Positions 1 through 6,627 of a DNA stretch of 64,000 bases are shown here, in pieces. This DNA is from an uncultured Pseudodesulfovibrio sp. (GTDB lineage Bacteria > Desulfobacterota > Desulfovibrionia > Desulfovibrionales > Desulfovibrionaceae). The stretch covers positions 382,001 through 446,000 of the forward strand of contig NZ_OY782498.1 in the NCBI RefSeq assembly GCF_963677845.1. Direction: 5' to 3'. A program made the position numbers and the translations under genes. Positions within the stretch are counted from its first letter, which is position 1; every line of letters starts with the position of its first letter. Below the pieces are notes generated by a model. That model worked only from the letters and a program-made list of their open reading frames with translations, did no database searches and was not told the origin of the DNA.

Positions 1-1
1 C

Positions 2-214
2 ACGGATGCAAAGAACACTACGTGGGTGAGTCCTTACGAGGTTGTCAACGTTCGTACAGGTCGTCGTATGGAATCATGGGATGTCTCCGTGTGGTGCAAG
101 AATCTCCTGAATCGGGAGTATTATCAGGATAAAGGGACGTATATCGGTGGGAATGAAATAGCGAGCGATGGAGCTCCTCGTTCAGTTGGCGTTAACCTTA
201 CTTACCGCTTCTAA
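2..214 (+). CDS. TonB-dependent receptor, C-terminal end (partial)
   Basis: The open frame enters from the left edge of the window, so only about 70 C-terminal residues are visible. They read as the last strands of an outer-membrane beta-barrel, with WCKNLLNREY followed by a DGAPRSVG motif and the terminal residues LTYRF, an aromatic end typical of barrels inserted by the Bam machinery. The end of the receptor at 29479..31560 has the same pattern (WCDNLLDNEY, DGAPRTFG, NWRF), so the two are probably paralogues. A DUF4198 protein follows 22 bases downstream and is likely cotranscribed. Substrate unknown; the neighbourhood suggests a metal complex. Confidence 0.8.
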   Translation, partial: TDAKNTTWVSPYEVVNVRTGRRMESWDVSVWCKNLLNREYYQDKGTYIGGNEIASDGAPRSVGVNLTYRF

Positions 215-236
215 CGGGGCGGAAATGGAGTCAAAT

Positions 237-1124
237 ATGAAACAGATAATTGCAATACTCGTACTTTGTTTGGGCTTGATGTTTCCGGGAGCCGTTTATG
301 CTCATACCCTGTGGGTTAACGTTTATGAATCATTTTCCCACAAACCGGGGCATGTCATCTCGTCGCTTGGTTGGGGCCATGTGGTGCCCATGGATGATGT
401 CTTCGAGCACTTTGACCTTGCTTCTTATTTCCTGGTCGATCCGGAGATGAGTCGGGTTGAATTCCCTTTGCCCGTCCCAATAAAGAAGTTGGACGGCGAA
501 AGTGAGGTGCAGAAATCCCTTCGCATAGTGGGTGGGGATACAGGTGTGCACAAGATGAGCCTGAAAGATAACGCCAAGAAAGGTACCTATCAGGTTGCTG
601 CGGTTTCGCGGGATAATTTTTACAGCACATACATCGACATGAAGGGGCGTCATAAGTGGAAACACACGACCATGGATAAAGTCCATGATGCCAAGAAGGT
701 GATAAGAGGCATGAAATTCACCACCTACGCCAAATCCTTCTTTACCATAGACCAGTGGACTCAGCCGAGTGCGTTGGGATTTGATCTGGAGATCCTTCCG
801 TTGACCGACCTCAGCCGAGTGCGAGCTGGAGAAATGGTGGAATTCGATGTGAAGCTTTTGGGACGGTCTTTGAACACTGTGCCTGACCGTAATTTTGAAT
901 ACATGACGTTGACAAGCAATACGTTTGGTGGCCCCGACGGCTTCACACTGGCAACGCTAATTTTTAATGGCAAGGCGTCTTTTCGTATTCCGACTGCGGG
1001 ACAATGGGTAGCTAATATCTATACCCGTCAGGCAGTCACACCGGATGGGCCTTTGAAGGCGCTAGTCGGTAAATGCACTAACGTTTTGTACGCGGCTACA
1101 GTCAGTTTTAATGTGAATCCTTAA
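237..1124 (+). CDS. DUF4198 family periplasmic protein
   Basis: A 295-residue exported protein. The chosen ATG follows a GGAG at good spacing and starts a clear signal peptide (Lys, then a hydrophobic run ending VYAH). In-frame starts further upstream overlap the receptor gene and would hide the signal. After cleavage the mature protein begins with His, as in the other two DUF4198-type proteins here. It carries a GHVVPMDD motif matching GHHFPVDD in the protein at 14864..15727. DUF4198 proteins are periplasmic and commonly sit with metal uptake genes; the name NikK has been used for nickel-linked ones. Its position directly behind a TonB receptor suggests periplasmic metal or metallophore binding. 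That role is inferred, not shown. Confidence 0.8.
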   Translation: MKQIIAILVLCLGLMFPGAVYAHTLWVNVYESFSHKPGHVISSLGWGHVVPMDDVFEHFDLASYFLVDPEMSRVEFPLPVPIKKLDGESEVQKSLRIVGGDTGVHKMSLKDNAKKGTYQVAAVSRDNFYSTYIDMKGRHKWKHTTMDKVHDAKKVIRGMKFTTYAKSFFTIDQWTQPSALGFDLEILPLTDLSRVRAGEMVEFDVKLLGRSLNTVPDRNFEYMTLTSNTFGGPDGFTLATLIFNGKASFRIPTAGQWVANIYTRQAVTPDGPLKALVGKCTNVLYAATVSFNVNP

Positions 1125-1133
1125 GTTTGAAAG

Positions 1134-1168
1134 AAGCCGTTCACATGATTTTCATGTGAACGGCTTTT
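1134..1168 (+). terminator. Rho-independent terminator
   Basis: Arms at 1134-1148 and 1152-1166 pair perfectly around a very short loop and are followed by TTTT. It closes the receptor-DUF4198 transcript. The A-rich bases before the left arm mean it could also serve mntP from the other side. Confidence 0.85.
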
Positions 1169-1203
1169 GCCTGTTGGCAGATATTATTTGTGTGAGTGGG
1201 TTT

Positions 1204-1773
1204 TTATATCGCAAGCGCCCCATGCTCCCACAGTATTTTGATGCCTATGCAAATCAGTACGGCGCCTCCGAGGAGTTCTGCGTATTTACCAATACTTTGT
1301 GCTTTGGCAGCGGTTTTCCCGAATTGCAGGCCGACAACGGTGAAGAGTGTGGCGACAATGCCTATGATCAGTGAAGGCCACCATACGGAAATACCCAGCA
1401 TGGAGAGGCTGAGACCGACTGCAAGTGCGTCGATGCTGGTTGCAACGGACAGCACCACCAGTGATACCCCTTTGGTTGGGTCATTTTGGCATTCTTCTTC
1501 ATCTTCGAAGGCTTCGCGGATCATTTTGTATCCGATGTAACCGAGCAGACCAAAAGCGATCCAATGGTCGTATGCTTCAATATAGGAGCTAACCGTCCCC
1601 CCAAGATACCAGCCGAGTATGGGCATAAGTGCCTGAAATAATCCGAAGTGCCATGCCAAACGAAATGTTTGTCGAGGACTGACGCATTTGAGTGAAACCC
1701 CAGTGGCAATGGCAACGGCAAAGGCGTCCATGGCGAGGGCGATGGCAATGGTGACAAGTTCTATATTTCCCAC
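1204..1773 (-). CDS. mntP: MntP family manganese efflux pump
   Basis: A 189-residue inner-membrane protein with six hydrophobic segments, close to the 188 residues of E. coli MntP. Characteristic acidic and small-residue motifs lie in TM1 (AMDAFAVAIATG) and in the internal repeat (SIDALAVGLSLS). MntP exports Mn(II) and protects against manganese excess. The start is a GTG at 1773 preceded by AAGGAG at five bases. The same frame stays open further upstream but would add residues unlike MntP. It lies 70 bases downstream of the small gene at 1844..2116 and may be cotranscribed with it. I see no recognisable yybP-ykoY manganese riboswitch in the gap. Confidence 0.9.
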   Translation of the reverse strand: MGNIELVTIAIALAMDAFAVAIATGVSLKCVSPRQTFRLAWHFGLFQALMPILGWYLGGTVSSYIEAYDHWIAFGLLGYIGYKMIREAFEDEEECQNDPTKGVSLVVLSVATSIDALAVGLSLSMLGISVWWPSLIIGIVATLFTVVGLQFGKTAAKAQSIGKYAELLGGAVLICIGIKILWEHGALAI

Positions 1774-1843
1774 ATTGACTCCTTGGATTCGAAGGAATTC
1801 GTAGCGTGCTTCGTAGAATCCCTCAAGTCTTTTAGGGGGGATT

Positions 1844-2116
1844 CTACCAATCGTCGTCTGAAATATAATCGAGGTCATTTTCGAGGGTGTAGTTAATGAC
1901 TTTTATGCGTAACTCATCATCATTTTCCATGATGGTGCCGGTGACGGTTACCCATTTCTCGATGTGTGCAGTTAAGCCTTTTGCGTTTTCATCGTGCTCA
2001 ACGATAAATTGTTCTTCGCCATCTACAAGGATCAAGACTCCTGAAATGATGTCTCCATCCCAATTTGATGGGAGGACCTGCCCGTATAAGGAGTCCTCAT
2101 AAATATCCAAGGTCAT
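1844..2116 (-). CDS. Small acidic protein, possible OB-fold, unknown function
   Basis: About 90 residues, rich in Asp and Glu and ending in a DDD-Trp tail. The middle (WVTVTGTIMENDDELRIKV) has the strand pattern of a small OB-fold domain. No signal peptide or membrane segment is present, so it is probably cytoplasmic. The ATG at 2116 has GGAG six bases upstream. An in-frame ATG four codons earlier (2128) is an alternative start. It is transcribed towards mntP. I do not recognise a named family. The roughly 290 bases upstream, to the racemase gene, hold no convincing gene. Confidence 0.6.
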   Translation of the reverse strand: MTLDIYEDSLYGQVLPSNWDGDIISGVLILVDGEEQFIVEHDENAKGLTAHIEKWVTVTGTIMENDDELRIKVINYTLENDLDYISDDDW

Positions 2117-2403
2117 TTTTTTCTCCATTGATTGCCCGTGCTGTTGCTCCTTATCGTCGAGGTTTCTATTCAATTGGTAGAACACACCCCCGGCGATGGG
2201 AGCGAAATGTTTTCAAATTGTATTCTGTATCAAAGAGTATGCTTCATAAAAAAGGCTCATACTTCTTTGGCTGCAGAAGTTTCCGGGAGAAGCTTCTACT
2301 GCTAAGCGGCAGAATATACAACGTAAAAAAAGCGGAGGATTCGATTCTTGGTGCCGGGGATGTGTCGTGTGGTTCAAGTAATAAGGACCACTTTGGGGAG
2401 AGT

Positions 2404-3462
2404 TTATGTAAAGACACTTCCAACGAATGGAGATGTCATGGATGACAGGAATGCCGTATAGTCTACACTGAATCGGACATGATCGCCTACGTGCAATGGG
2501 GCTCTCGTGGCGTCGAGTATGACGTGATCACTGCTTGAGCCCAAAATATCGACATCCATTAATGGTATAAGGCCTGCCACATGAACATCCTGTTTTCCCA
2601 ACGCTACAATTGCTCTAAGCATTTTACCTTTGTCTTCGACGTGAGGTGTATTGCCAAAGGCATCCAAGCCTGTTTCCCCTTCAGGGAGTGACGGCTTGAT
2701 TTTGGATTCTATGACTTCTGCAACCAGAGAAAACGCGTCAAGGTGAAGCCCTTCAATGTGTTTTCTCGACAAGGATTCTCTCCCCAGAAGGAGAGATTCG
2801 CCCAGTCGAACGTTGTTCACTCTACCTAGATTGTTGTTTTGAAGCATCCAATCAAAGTTTGCAGAATTTCCTCCAGAAATTATATGAAAGTTGATGCCAT
2901 ATTCTTTTTCATATGTGTCTGCCAGACTGGAGAAGTGATCCATGTTGTTTTTTGTTGGTTTGACTCCATTCAGGCACGCCATATTGGTCCCTAAACCGAT
3001 GAGTCGAATACCTTTCATTTGGTGTACTTTTTTAATTGTTTTGTTGAGATCTTGACGAAGTATCCCTTCCCGAAGGTCTCCCATCTCCACCATGAGAATG
3101 ATGTCATGGACGAGTCCTTTTTCGAGAGCTGCTTTGGAAAGTTTCGCAATGACAAGCAGTTCAGTGTTAAGGCTTGCATCCGCATAGGTGACGACATCAT
3201 GTGCTTCACTGGCAGAGGGTGTCCTGATCAGGAGGAACCGTGCTTGAACACCAGCATTTTTCATGCGGATTATATTTTCGATCCGTGAATCTCCGAAAGA
3301 AGAAATGCCTGCGGAAACAAAACAGTTGGCAATTCTAGGTTCCCCGAGGAAGCTTTTGGTGACAGCTGTAATTTGGATGCCTCTGTCTCCGAACATGGAG
3401 ATCAGTTTTTTTGCGTTACTGTGTAATTTTGAGAGGTCTATTTCAAGATAAGGTGTCTTCAT
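2404..3462 (-). CDS. PLP-dependent alanine racemase-like (fold type III) amino-acid racemase
   Basis: A 352-residue protein with the alanine racemase N-terminal barrel pattern. It has the start YLEIDLSKLHSNAKKL, a Lys in ITAVTKSFLG positioned as the PLP Schiff-base lysine, GLGTNMACL, and a glycine-rich ISGGNSANF segment expected to hold the phosphate. It resembles the broad-specificity ornithine/amino-acid racemase branch rather than cell-wall Alr. The start codon overlaps the stop of the upstream DUF1611 gene by one base (TGATG), so the two are translationally coupled. The pair probably interconverts and processes a D-amino acid. The substrate cannot be told from the sequence. Confidence 0.8.
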   Translation of the reverse strand: MKTPYLEIDLSKLHSNAKKLISMFGDRGIQITAVTKSFLGEPRIANCFVSAGISSFGDSRIENIIRMKNAGVQARFLLIRTPSASEAHDVVTYADASLNTELLVIAKLSKAALEKGLVHDIILMVEMGDLREGILRQDLNKTIKKVHQMKGIRLIGLGTNMACLNGVKPTKNNMDHFSSLADTYEKEYGINFHIISGGNSANFDWMLQNNNLGRVNNVRLGESLLLGRESLSRKHIEGLHLDAFSLVAEVIESKIKPSLPEGETGLDAFGNTPHVEDKGKMLRAIVALGKQDVHVAGLIPLMDVDILGSSSDHVILDATRAPLHVGDHVRFSVDYTAFLSSMTSPFVGSVFT

Positions 3463-4541
3463 CAAGCCAACTTGGCTTGAAGCTGTGGGAAGGTGAGTAA
3501 TATATTAGTAATGAGCGAATTACAGCCAAATTTGAGAACGTCTGTAGCGGGAATTTTAAATTGGTTTTGATATGCATCAATTGTTTCATCAATATCAGAA
3601 TTGGACATGTCTTCATGGTTAATTGCGATGCCGATGACAGGAGATTGCGCAAAAACTTCAATGAGTTCTATTTCGTCTTCCAATAGTGGCATCTTGATAG
3701 CAGGGTAGTCGCCCAAATGTTCTCGTTTCGGTGGGTGTTGGACAATGATCGCTTCAGGTTTTCCCCCCCGAATAATAAAGCATGAGCTTAAATAGGCCGG
3801 GTGGCTCAGTGATCCTTGCCCTTCAATAATGATAATATCCGGTTTCTTCGTTTCCCATGCCTTGACAATAGCTTTTTCCATCTCGCCTGAAATAAATTGT
3901 TCTTTCAGAGCGTCGAGAGGAACACCGAATTCCGCCCCTTGAATAACACCTGTCTGCCCTGTTGCTATCATTACGGTATTCAAGCCGAGGGCTTGAAGAG
4001 CTTGGGTCAGGATGACAGATGTCGTGCGTTTTCCCACAGCGCTGTCTGTCCCGAGAATGGCTATCTTTGGGCATTCAACGGTGTTGATATCTCCGGTAAA
4101 CACTCGTCTTTGTATACTTTTTTGTTGTTTTCTGATGTCGTGCAACTGAACTTTGCATTCTGCCGCTTTTTTGACGAAGGATTCATCGTCGGTCAAAAAG
4201 TCATGAAGACCGTTGATGATGTCGAGATTTCTTTCCATTGCATAAAACATCACTGCACGGTCTTCTGAAGAAAAAGCACCGGACAAGGGAGCCATTCCAT
4301 AAATAAAGGCTTTTACCTGGTCTCCTTTTTCTTCCAGAATTTCGTGGATATTTTTGTAGATGGTGATTCCATTGGCGACATTATCTAGTACCTCTCCGGC
4401 ATCCAAATGCGCTTTAGTACTGTCGATGATCCCTGCAATTTCATATTTGTCTGAATAACGAGTTAATCCATTGGCGGTTTTGCCATCCATTTTTCCAAAG
4501 AAACCTTCACAGTATACAACTGCAAGTTCTTTGTTTTTCAT
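3462..4541 (-). CDS. DUF1611 family protein (DgcN-like), P-loop fold
   Basis: A 359-residue protein with an N-terminal Rossmann-like domain and a C-terminal nucleotide-binding-type domain. It carries the P-loop-like GTDSAVGKRTT near residue 160, IATGQTG near 190 and EGQGSLSHP near 240, all hallmarks of DUF1611. As I recall, the characterised member DgcN is an N-acetyltransferase in D-glutamate catabolism, working with a racemase. Here the coupled downstream gene is a PLP racemase rather than the enolase-superfamily partner I associate with DgcN, so the pathway may differ. GAGGAT lies just before the ATG at 4541. The upstream region is AT-rich and carries an inverted repeat that may be an operator. 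Confidence 0.78.
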   Translation of the reverse strand: MKNKELAVVYCEGFFGKMDGKTANGLTRYSDKYEIAGIIDSTKAHLDAGEVLDNVANGITIYKNIHEILEEKGDQVKAFIYGMAPLSGAFSSEDRAVMFYAMERNLDIINGLHDFLTDDESFVKKAAECKVQLHDIRKQQKSIQRRVFTGDINTVECPKIAILGTDSAVGKRTTSVILTQALQALGLNTVMIATGQTGVIQGAEFGVPLDALKEQFISGEMEKAIVKAWETKKPDIIIIEGQGSLSHPAYLSSCFIIRGGKPEAIIVQHPPKREHLGDYPAIKMPLLEDEIELIEVFAQSPVIGIAINHEDMSNSDIDETIDAYQNQFKIPATDVLKFGCNSLITNILLTFPQLQAKLA

Positions 4542-4565
4542 AGTAAATCCTCAGTAAAAGATTGA

Positions 4566-4635
4566 TTTAGTAAATTGTGTTTTGATATTTATATTTATAT
4601 CTTGACGTATTGTTGAGTTTTATCAATTTACTAAA
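4566..4635. repeat. 12-bp perfect inverted repeat in an AT-rich promoter region
   Basis: TTTAGTAAATTG at 4566-4577 recurs as its exact reverse complement at 4624-4635. Each copy contains the near-palindrome TTTAGTAAA. It lies 25-94 bases upstream of the DUF1611 start, where a minus-strand promoter is expected, so it is a candidate operator for an unidentified regulator. The rest of 4542-4870 is very AT-rich and shows no gene. Confidence 0.5.
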
Positions 4636-4899
4636 ATGCGAAATTAGAATGATCCAACTAAAATACATACCACATAACTTATTTTTAAAATCAAAATTAA
4701 CATTTTATTTTTTTTATTTTTTGAAATTTCATATTTTTATTCTAATATAGTGCCTAATACGTTCGTAAGTTTGCTAGTTTAGCAGATTATAGACTCATCA
4801 ACTGCTTTGTAGATTGTTGAGGAATTGACTGGATTATTATTTATTTTCCGTTTTTTTGAAGAATAATGCTTGACTTCTCTCAGTGAGTAGTAGAGTAAC

Positions 4900-5016
4900 A
4901 CTTCTAACACCAGCCGCACCCGTGAAGGCGCGGTCTTACTGTGACCAGCGCTGGTTTGAATTTTACAAGTCTATCGAGGAGCCGTGTACGCATCTTGTAC
5001 ACGGCTCCTTTTTTTT
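4900..5016 (+). ncRNA. Candidate small RNA or attenuator leader upstream of the RRM gene
   Basis: A strong intrinsic terminator lies between two divergent genes with no coding region before it, so something short is transcribed into it. A possible promoter is TTGACT at 4870-4875 with a weak -10 around 4892. The stretch contains the 10-bp palindrome CCAGCGCTGG (4945-4954) and ends in a 12-bp perfect stem (4978-4989 with 4997-5008) and eight Ts. Either it is a stand-alone small RNA or it is a leader whose read-through controls the RRM protein 43 bases further on. The 5' end is a guess. Confidence 0.45.
4978..5016 (+). terminator. Intrinsic terminator inside the RRM leader
   Basis: Twelve perfect base pairs, a seven-base loop and a run of eight Ts. 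It stands before, not after, the nearest plus-strand gene, which is why it suggests attenuation or a small RNA. Confidence 0.85.
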
Positions 5017-5058
5017 GGCGCACGGGCGCTATACATTATCACTTTTTGGAGAATTTGA

Positions 5059-5322
5059 ATGTCTAAGAATCTTTATGTCGGTAATCTGTCCTGGTCCTCT
5101 ACTGAAGACGAAGTACGTGCAGCTTTTGAAGCATACGGCGAAGTTACTTCTGTCAAGCTGATCGAGGATCGTGAGACCGGCCGTCCCCGTGGTTTTGGTT
5201 TTGTTGAAATGGATGACAACGGTGCTCGCGAAGCTATCGCAGCCCTGGACGGCAAAGACTTCGGTGGCCGTAACATCAAGGTCAACGAAGCCAAGGCTCG
5301 CGAAGAACGCCCCCGCTGGTAG
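5059..5322 (+). CDS. RNA-binding protein with a single RRM domain
   Basis: An 87-residue protein made almost entirely of one RNA recognition motif. RNP2 is LYVGNL at residues 5-10 and RNP1 is RGFGFVEM near residue 44. The short basic tail (KAREERPRW) is typical of bacterial and cyanobacterial Rbp proteins, which bind single-stranded RNA and are often cold-regulated. GGAG lies seven bases before the ATG. A terminator follows directly, so it is monocistronic. The leader with its own terminator suggests control by transcript attenuation, possibly autoregulation; this is inference. Confidence 0.93.
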   Translation: MSKNLYVGNLSWSSTEDEVRAAFEAYGEVTSVKLIEDRETGRPRGFGFVEMDDNGAREAIAALDGKDFGGRNIKVNEAKAREERPRW

Positions 5323-5353
5323 TCTTCGGATCTAAGCCTTAATCGGCATCCAG

Positions 5354-5388
5354 CGCCTGTCTCTCTTTTGAGAGGCAGGCGTTTTTTT
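5354..5388 (+). terminator. Rho-independent terminator after the RRM gene
   Basis: An eleven-pair stem (5354-5364 with 5371-5381, one G.T wobble), a short loop and a run of Ts. Confidence 0.85.
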
Positions 5389-5463
5389 GTGGTTTTTTCT
5401 GCATCTTTGTTTGCTTTGAGAAGGTTGTTTATATCATTCAGAAAAAATCACTCATTATTATAT

Positions 5464-5919
5464 TCACCCGGATGTTTTGGTTTTCGCTGATTGTAAAGCT
5501 TCAGTGCATTCGCTGCAAAGGCCATAGAACGTTGTCGTGTAACGATAAAGAGTGAATCCTTGTTGGCGGGCTGTTTCCTGTTGCAGGCATTGTATATATG
5601 GGTTGCGGATCGGGATGATTTTACCACATCTTTCACAGAGCATATGACTGTTATGGTCACCGGATGGCTCATAGTGGGTGGAACCGTCCCTATGGTGAAT
5701 GCATCGGGCAATGCCTGCGTGATGAAAATGTTTGATGGTTCTATATACCGTAGATCGGCTGACCGCATCATCGATGTCCTGCACTGCACTGAGTAGTTGT
5801 TCTGAGCTCATCTCAGCGCCTTTACTCATGAAAACCTTAAGAATTAAGAGTCTTTGCTGAGTTAATTTGAGCGTGTTGTTTGCCAGATATTTCTTGAACG
5901 ATTTGAGTGCTTCCTGCAT
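5464..5919 (-). CDS. Fur family transcriptional regulator
   Basis: A 151-residue metalloregulator. The N-terminal winged helix includes LTQQRLLILKVF and the recognition segment SRSTVYRTIKHF. The C-terminal metal-binding and dimerisation part has HNSHMLCERCGK and CSEC, the paired cysteine motifs of a structural zinc site. The ATG at 5919 is chosen because it gives family length and has GGAAAG upstream. The frame is open about 30 residues further with no Fur-like sequence. It is divergent from feoA-feoA-feoB, across a region with a good Fur box, so it is probably the iron regulator of that operon. PerR or Zur cannot be excluded from sequence alone. Confidence 0.85.
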   Translation of the reverse strand: MQEALKSFKKYLANNTLKLTQQRLLILKVFMSKGAEMSSEQLLSAVQDIDDAVSRSTVYRTIKHFHHAGIARCIHHRDGSTHYEPSGDHNSHMLCERCGKIIPIRNPYIQCLQQETARQQGFTLYRYTTTFYGLCSECTEALQSAKTKTSG

Positions 5920-6076
5920 TTTTTTGATCTTTCCGTAAGCGTATTTTGGGGTTTTGAGGCCTTTGTTGACCGAGAGTCTCAATAGGGCAGGGTTTTTGCC
6001 ATATATATAGCTCAAGTTGACATTGAATCTTAAAAAGTCTTTTTTGTTGACCTCTTGTTGCGTCGGGTTTATTGCT

Positions 6077-6095
6077 GATATCGAAATTCATTATC
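6077..6095. promoter_or_regulatory. Fur box upstream of feoA
   Basis: GATATCGAAATTCATTATC matches the classic 19-bp Fur consensus at 15 of 19 positions. It lies 40 bases before the first feoA start and about 158 bases before the Fur-family gene, and could control both. Confidence 0.75.
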
Positions 6096-6134
6096 AATTG
6101 CAACAAATGGTTTTTTCCACGAGGGGAGGTTCGC

Positions 6135-6359
6135 ATGTTTTCTCACAAAACTCTTAAATCCATGGCGCCGGGAGAGACCGCTTTTGTGGTGGCCATTGAC
6201 GCCGGTTGCAAGGCCAGAACAAGGCTGGAGTCCATCGGTATCATCCCCGGAATTGAGGTTGATGTTTTGAATAACAGCCGAGGTCCAATGCTTGTTTCCG
6301 TGGGAGAGGGACGAGTAATGGTTGAGCGCGGCATCGCACAAAAGGTTTTGGTGGCCTAA
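6135..6359 (+). CDS. feoA: FeoA domain protein (first copy)
   Basis: A 74-residue SH3-like FeoA protein. The pattern KARTRLESIGIIPGIEVDVL followed by hydrophobic strands and VERGIAQKVLV is the FeoA core. The ATG follows GGGGAGG at five bases; the longer frame upstream has no such signal. FeoA is a small cytoplasmic partner of the ferrous iron transporter FeoB. Two feoA genes in tandem before feoB are common in Desulfovibrio-type genomes. It is first in the feoA-feoA-feoB operon, under the Fur box. Confidence 0.9.
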   Translation: MFSHKTLKSMAPGETAFVVAIDAGCKARTRLESIGIIPGIEVDVLNNSRGPMLVSVGEGRVMVERGIAQKVLVA

Positions 6360-6405
6360 TACGGCGTGCCGTGTCGGGAATACACATATCAAGGAAGTGA
6401 CAGTA

Positions 6406-6627
6406 ATGACTCTTGACGAATTAAATCCGGGGACTCGGTGCGTGATGAAAGACATCACAACAGATGGTGCCTTGGGACAACGGCTGATGGATTTGGGGTT
6501 TTACCCCGGTGCCGAGATCGAAATTGTTCGGAATGCCCCACTGGTTGATCCCGTGGAATTGCATCTTGACGGCTATCATGTCTCCATTCGACATACGGAA
6601 GCTCGGCATATTCAGGTGGGCGACTAA
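6406..6627 (+). CDS. feoA: FeoA domain protein (second copy)
   Basis: A 73-residue FeoA paralogue. ALGQRLMDLGFYPGAEIEIV and the final strands (VSIRHTEARHIQV) fit the SH3-like fold. AAGGAAG lies before the ATG. Its stop codon shares one base with the feoB start (TAATG), so it is translationally coupled to feoB and is probably the copy that docks on it. Confidence 0.9.
   Translation: MTLDELNPGTRCVMKDITTDGALGQRLMDLGFYPGAEIEIVRNAPLVDPVELHLDGYHVSIRHTEARHIQVGD

Noticed and set aside
1774-1843. yybP-ykoY manganese riboswitch before mntP
   Set aside because: The gap is only 70 bases and lacks the conserved loops.
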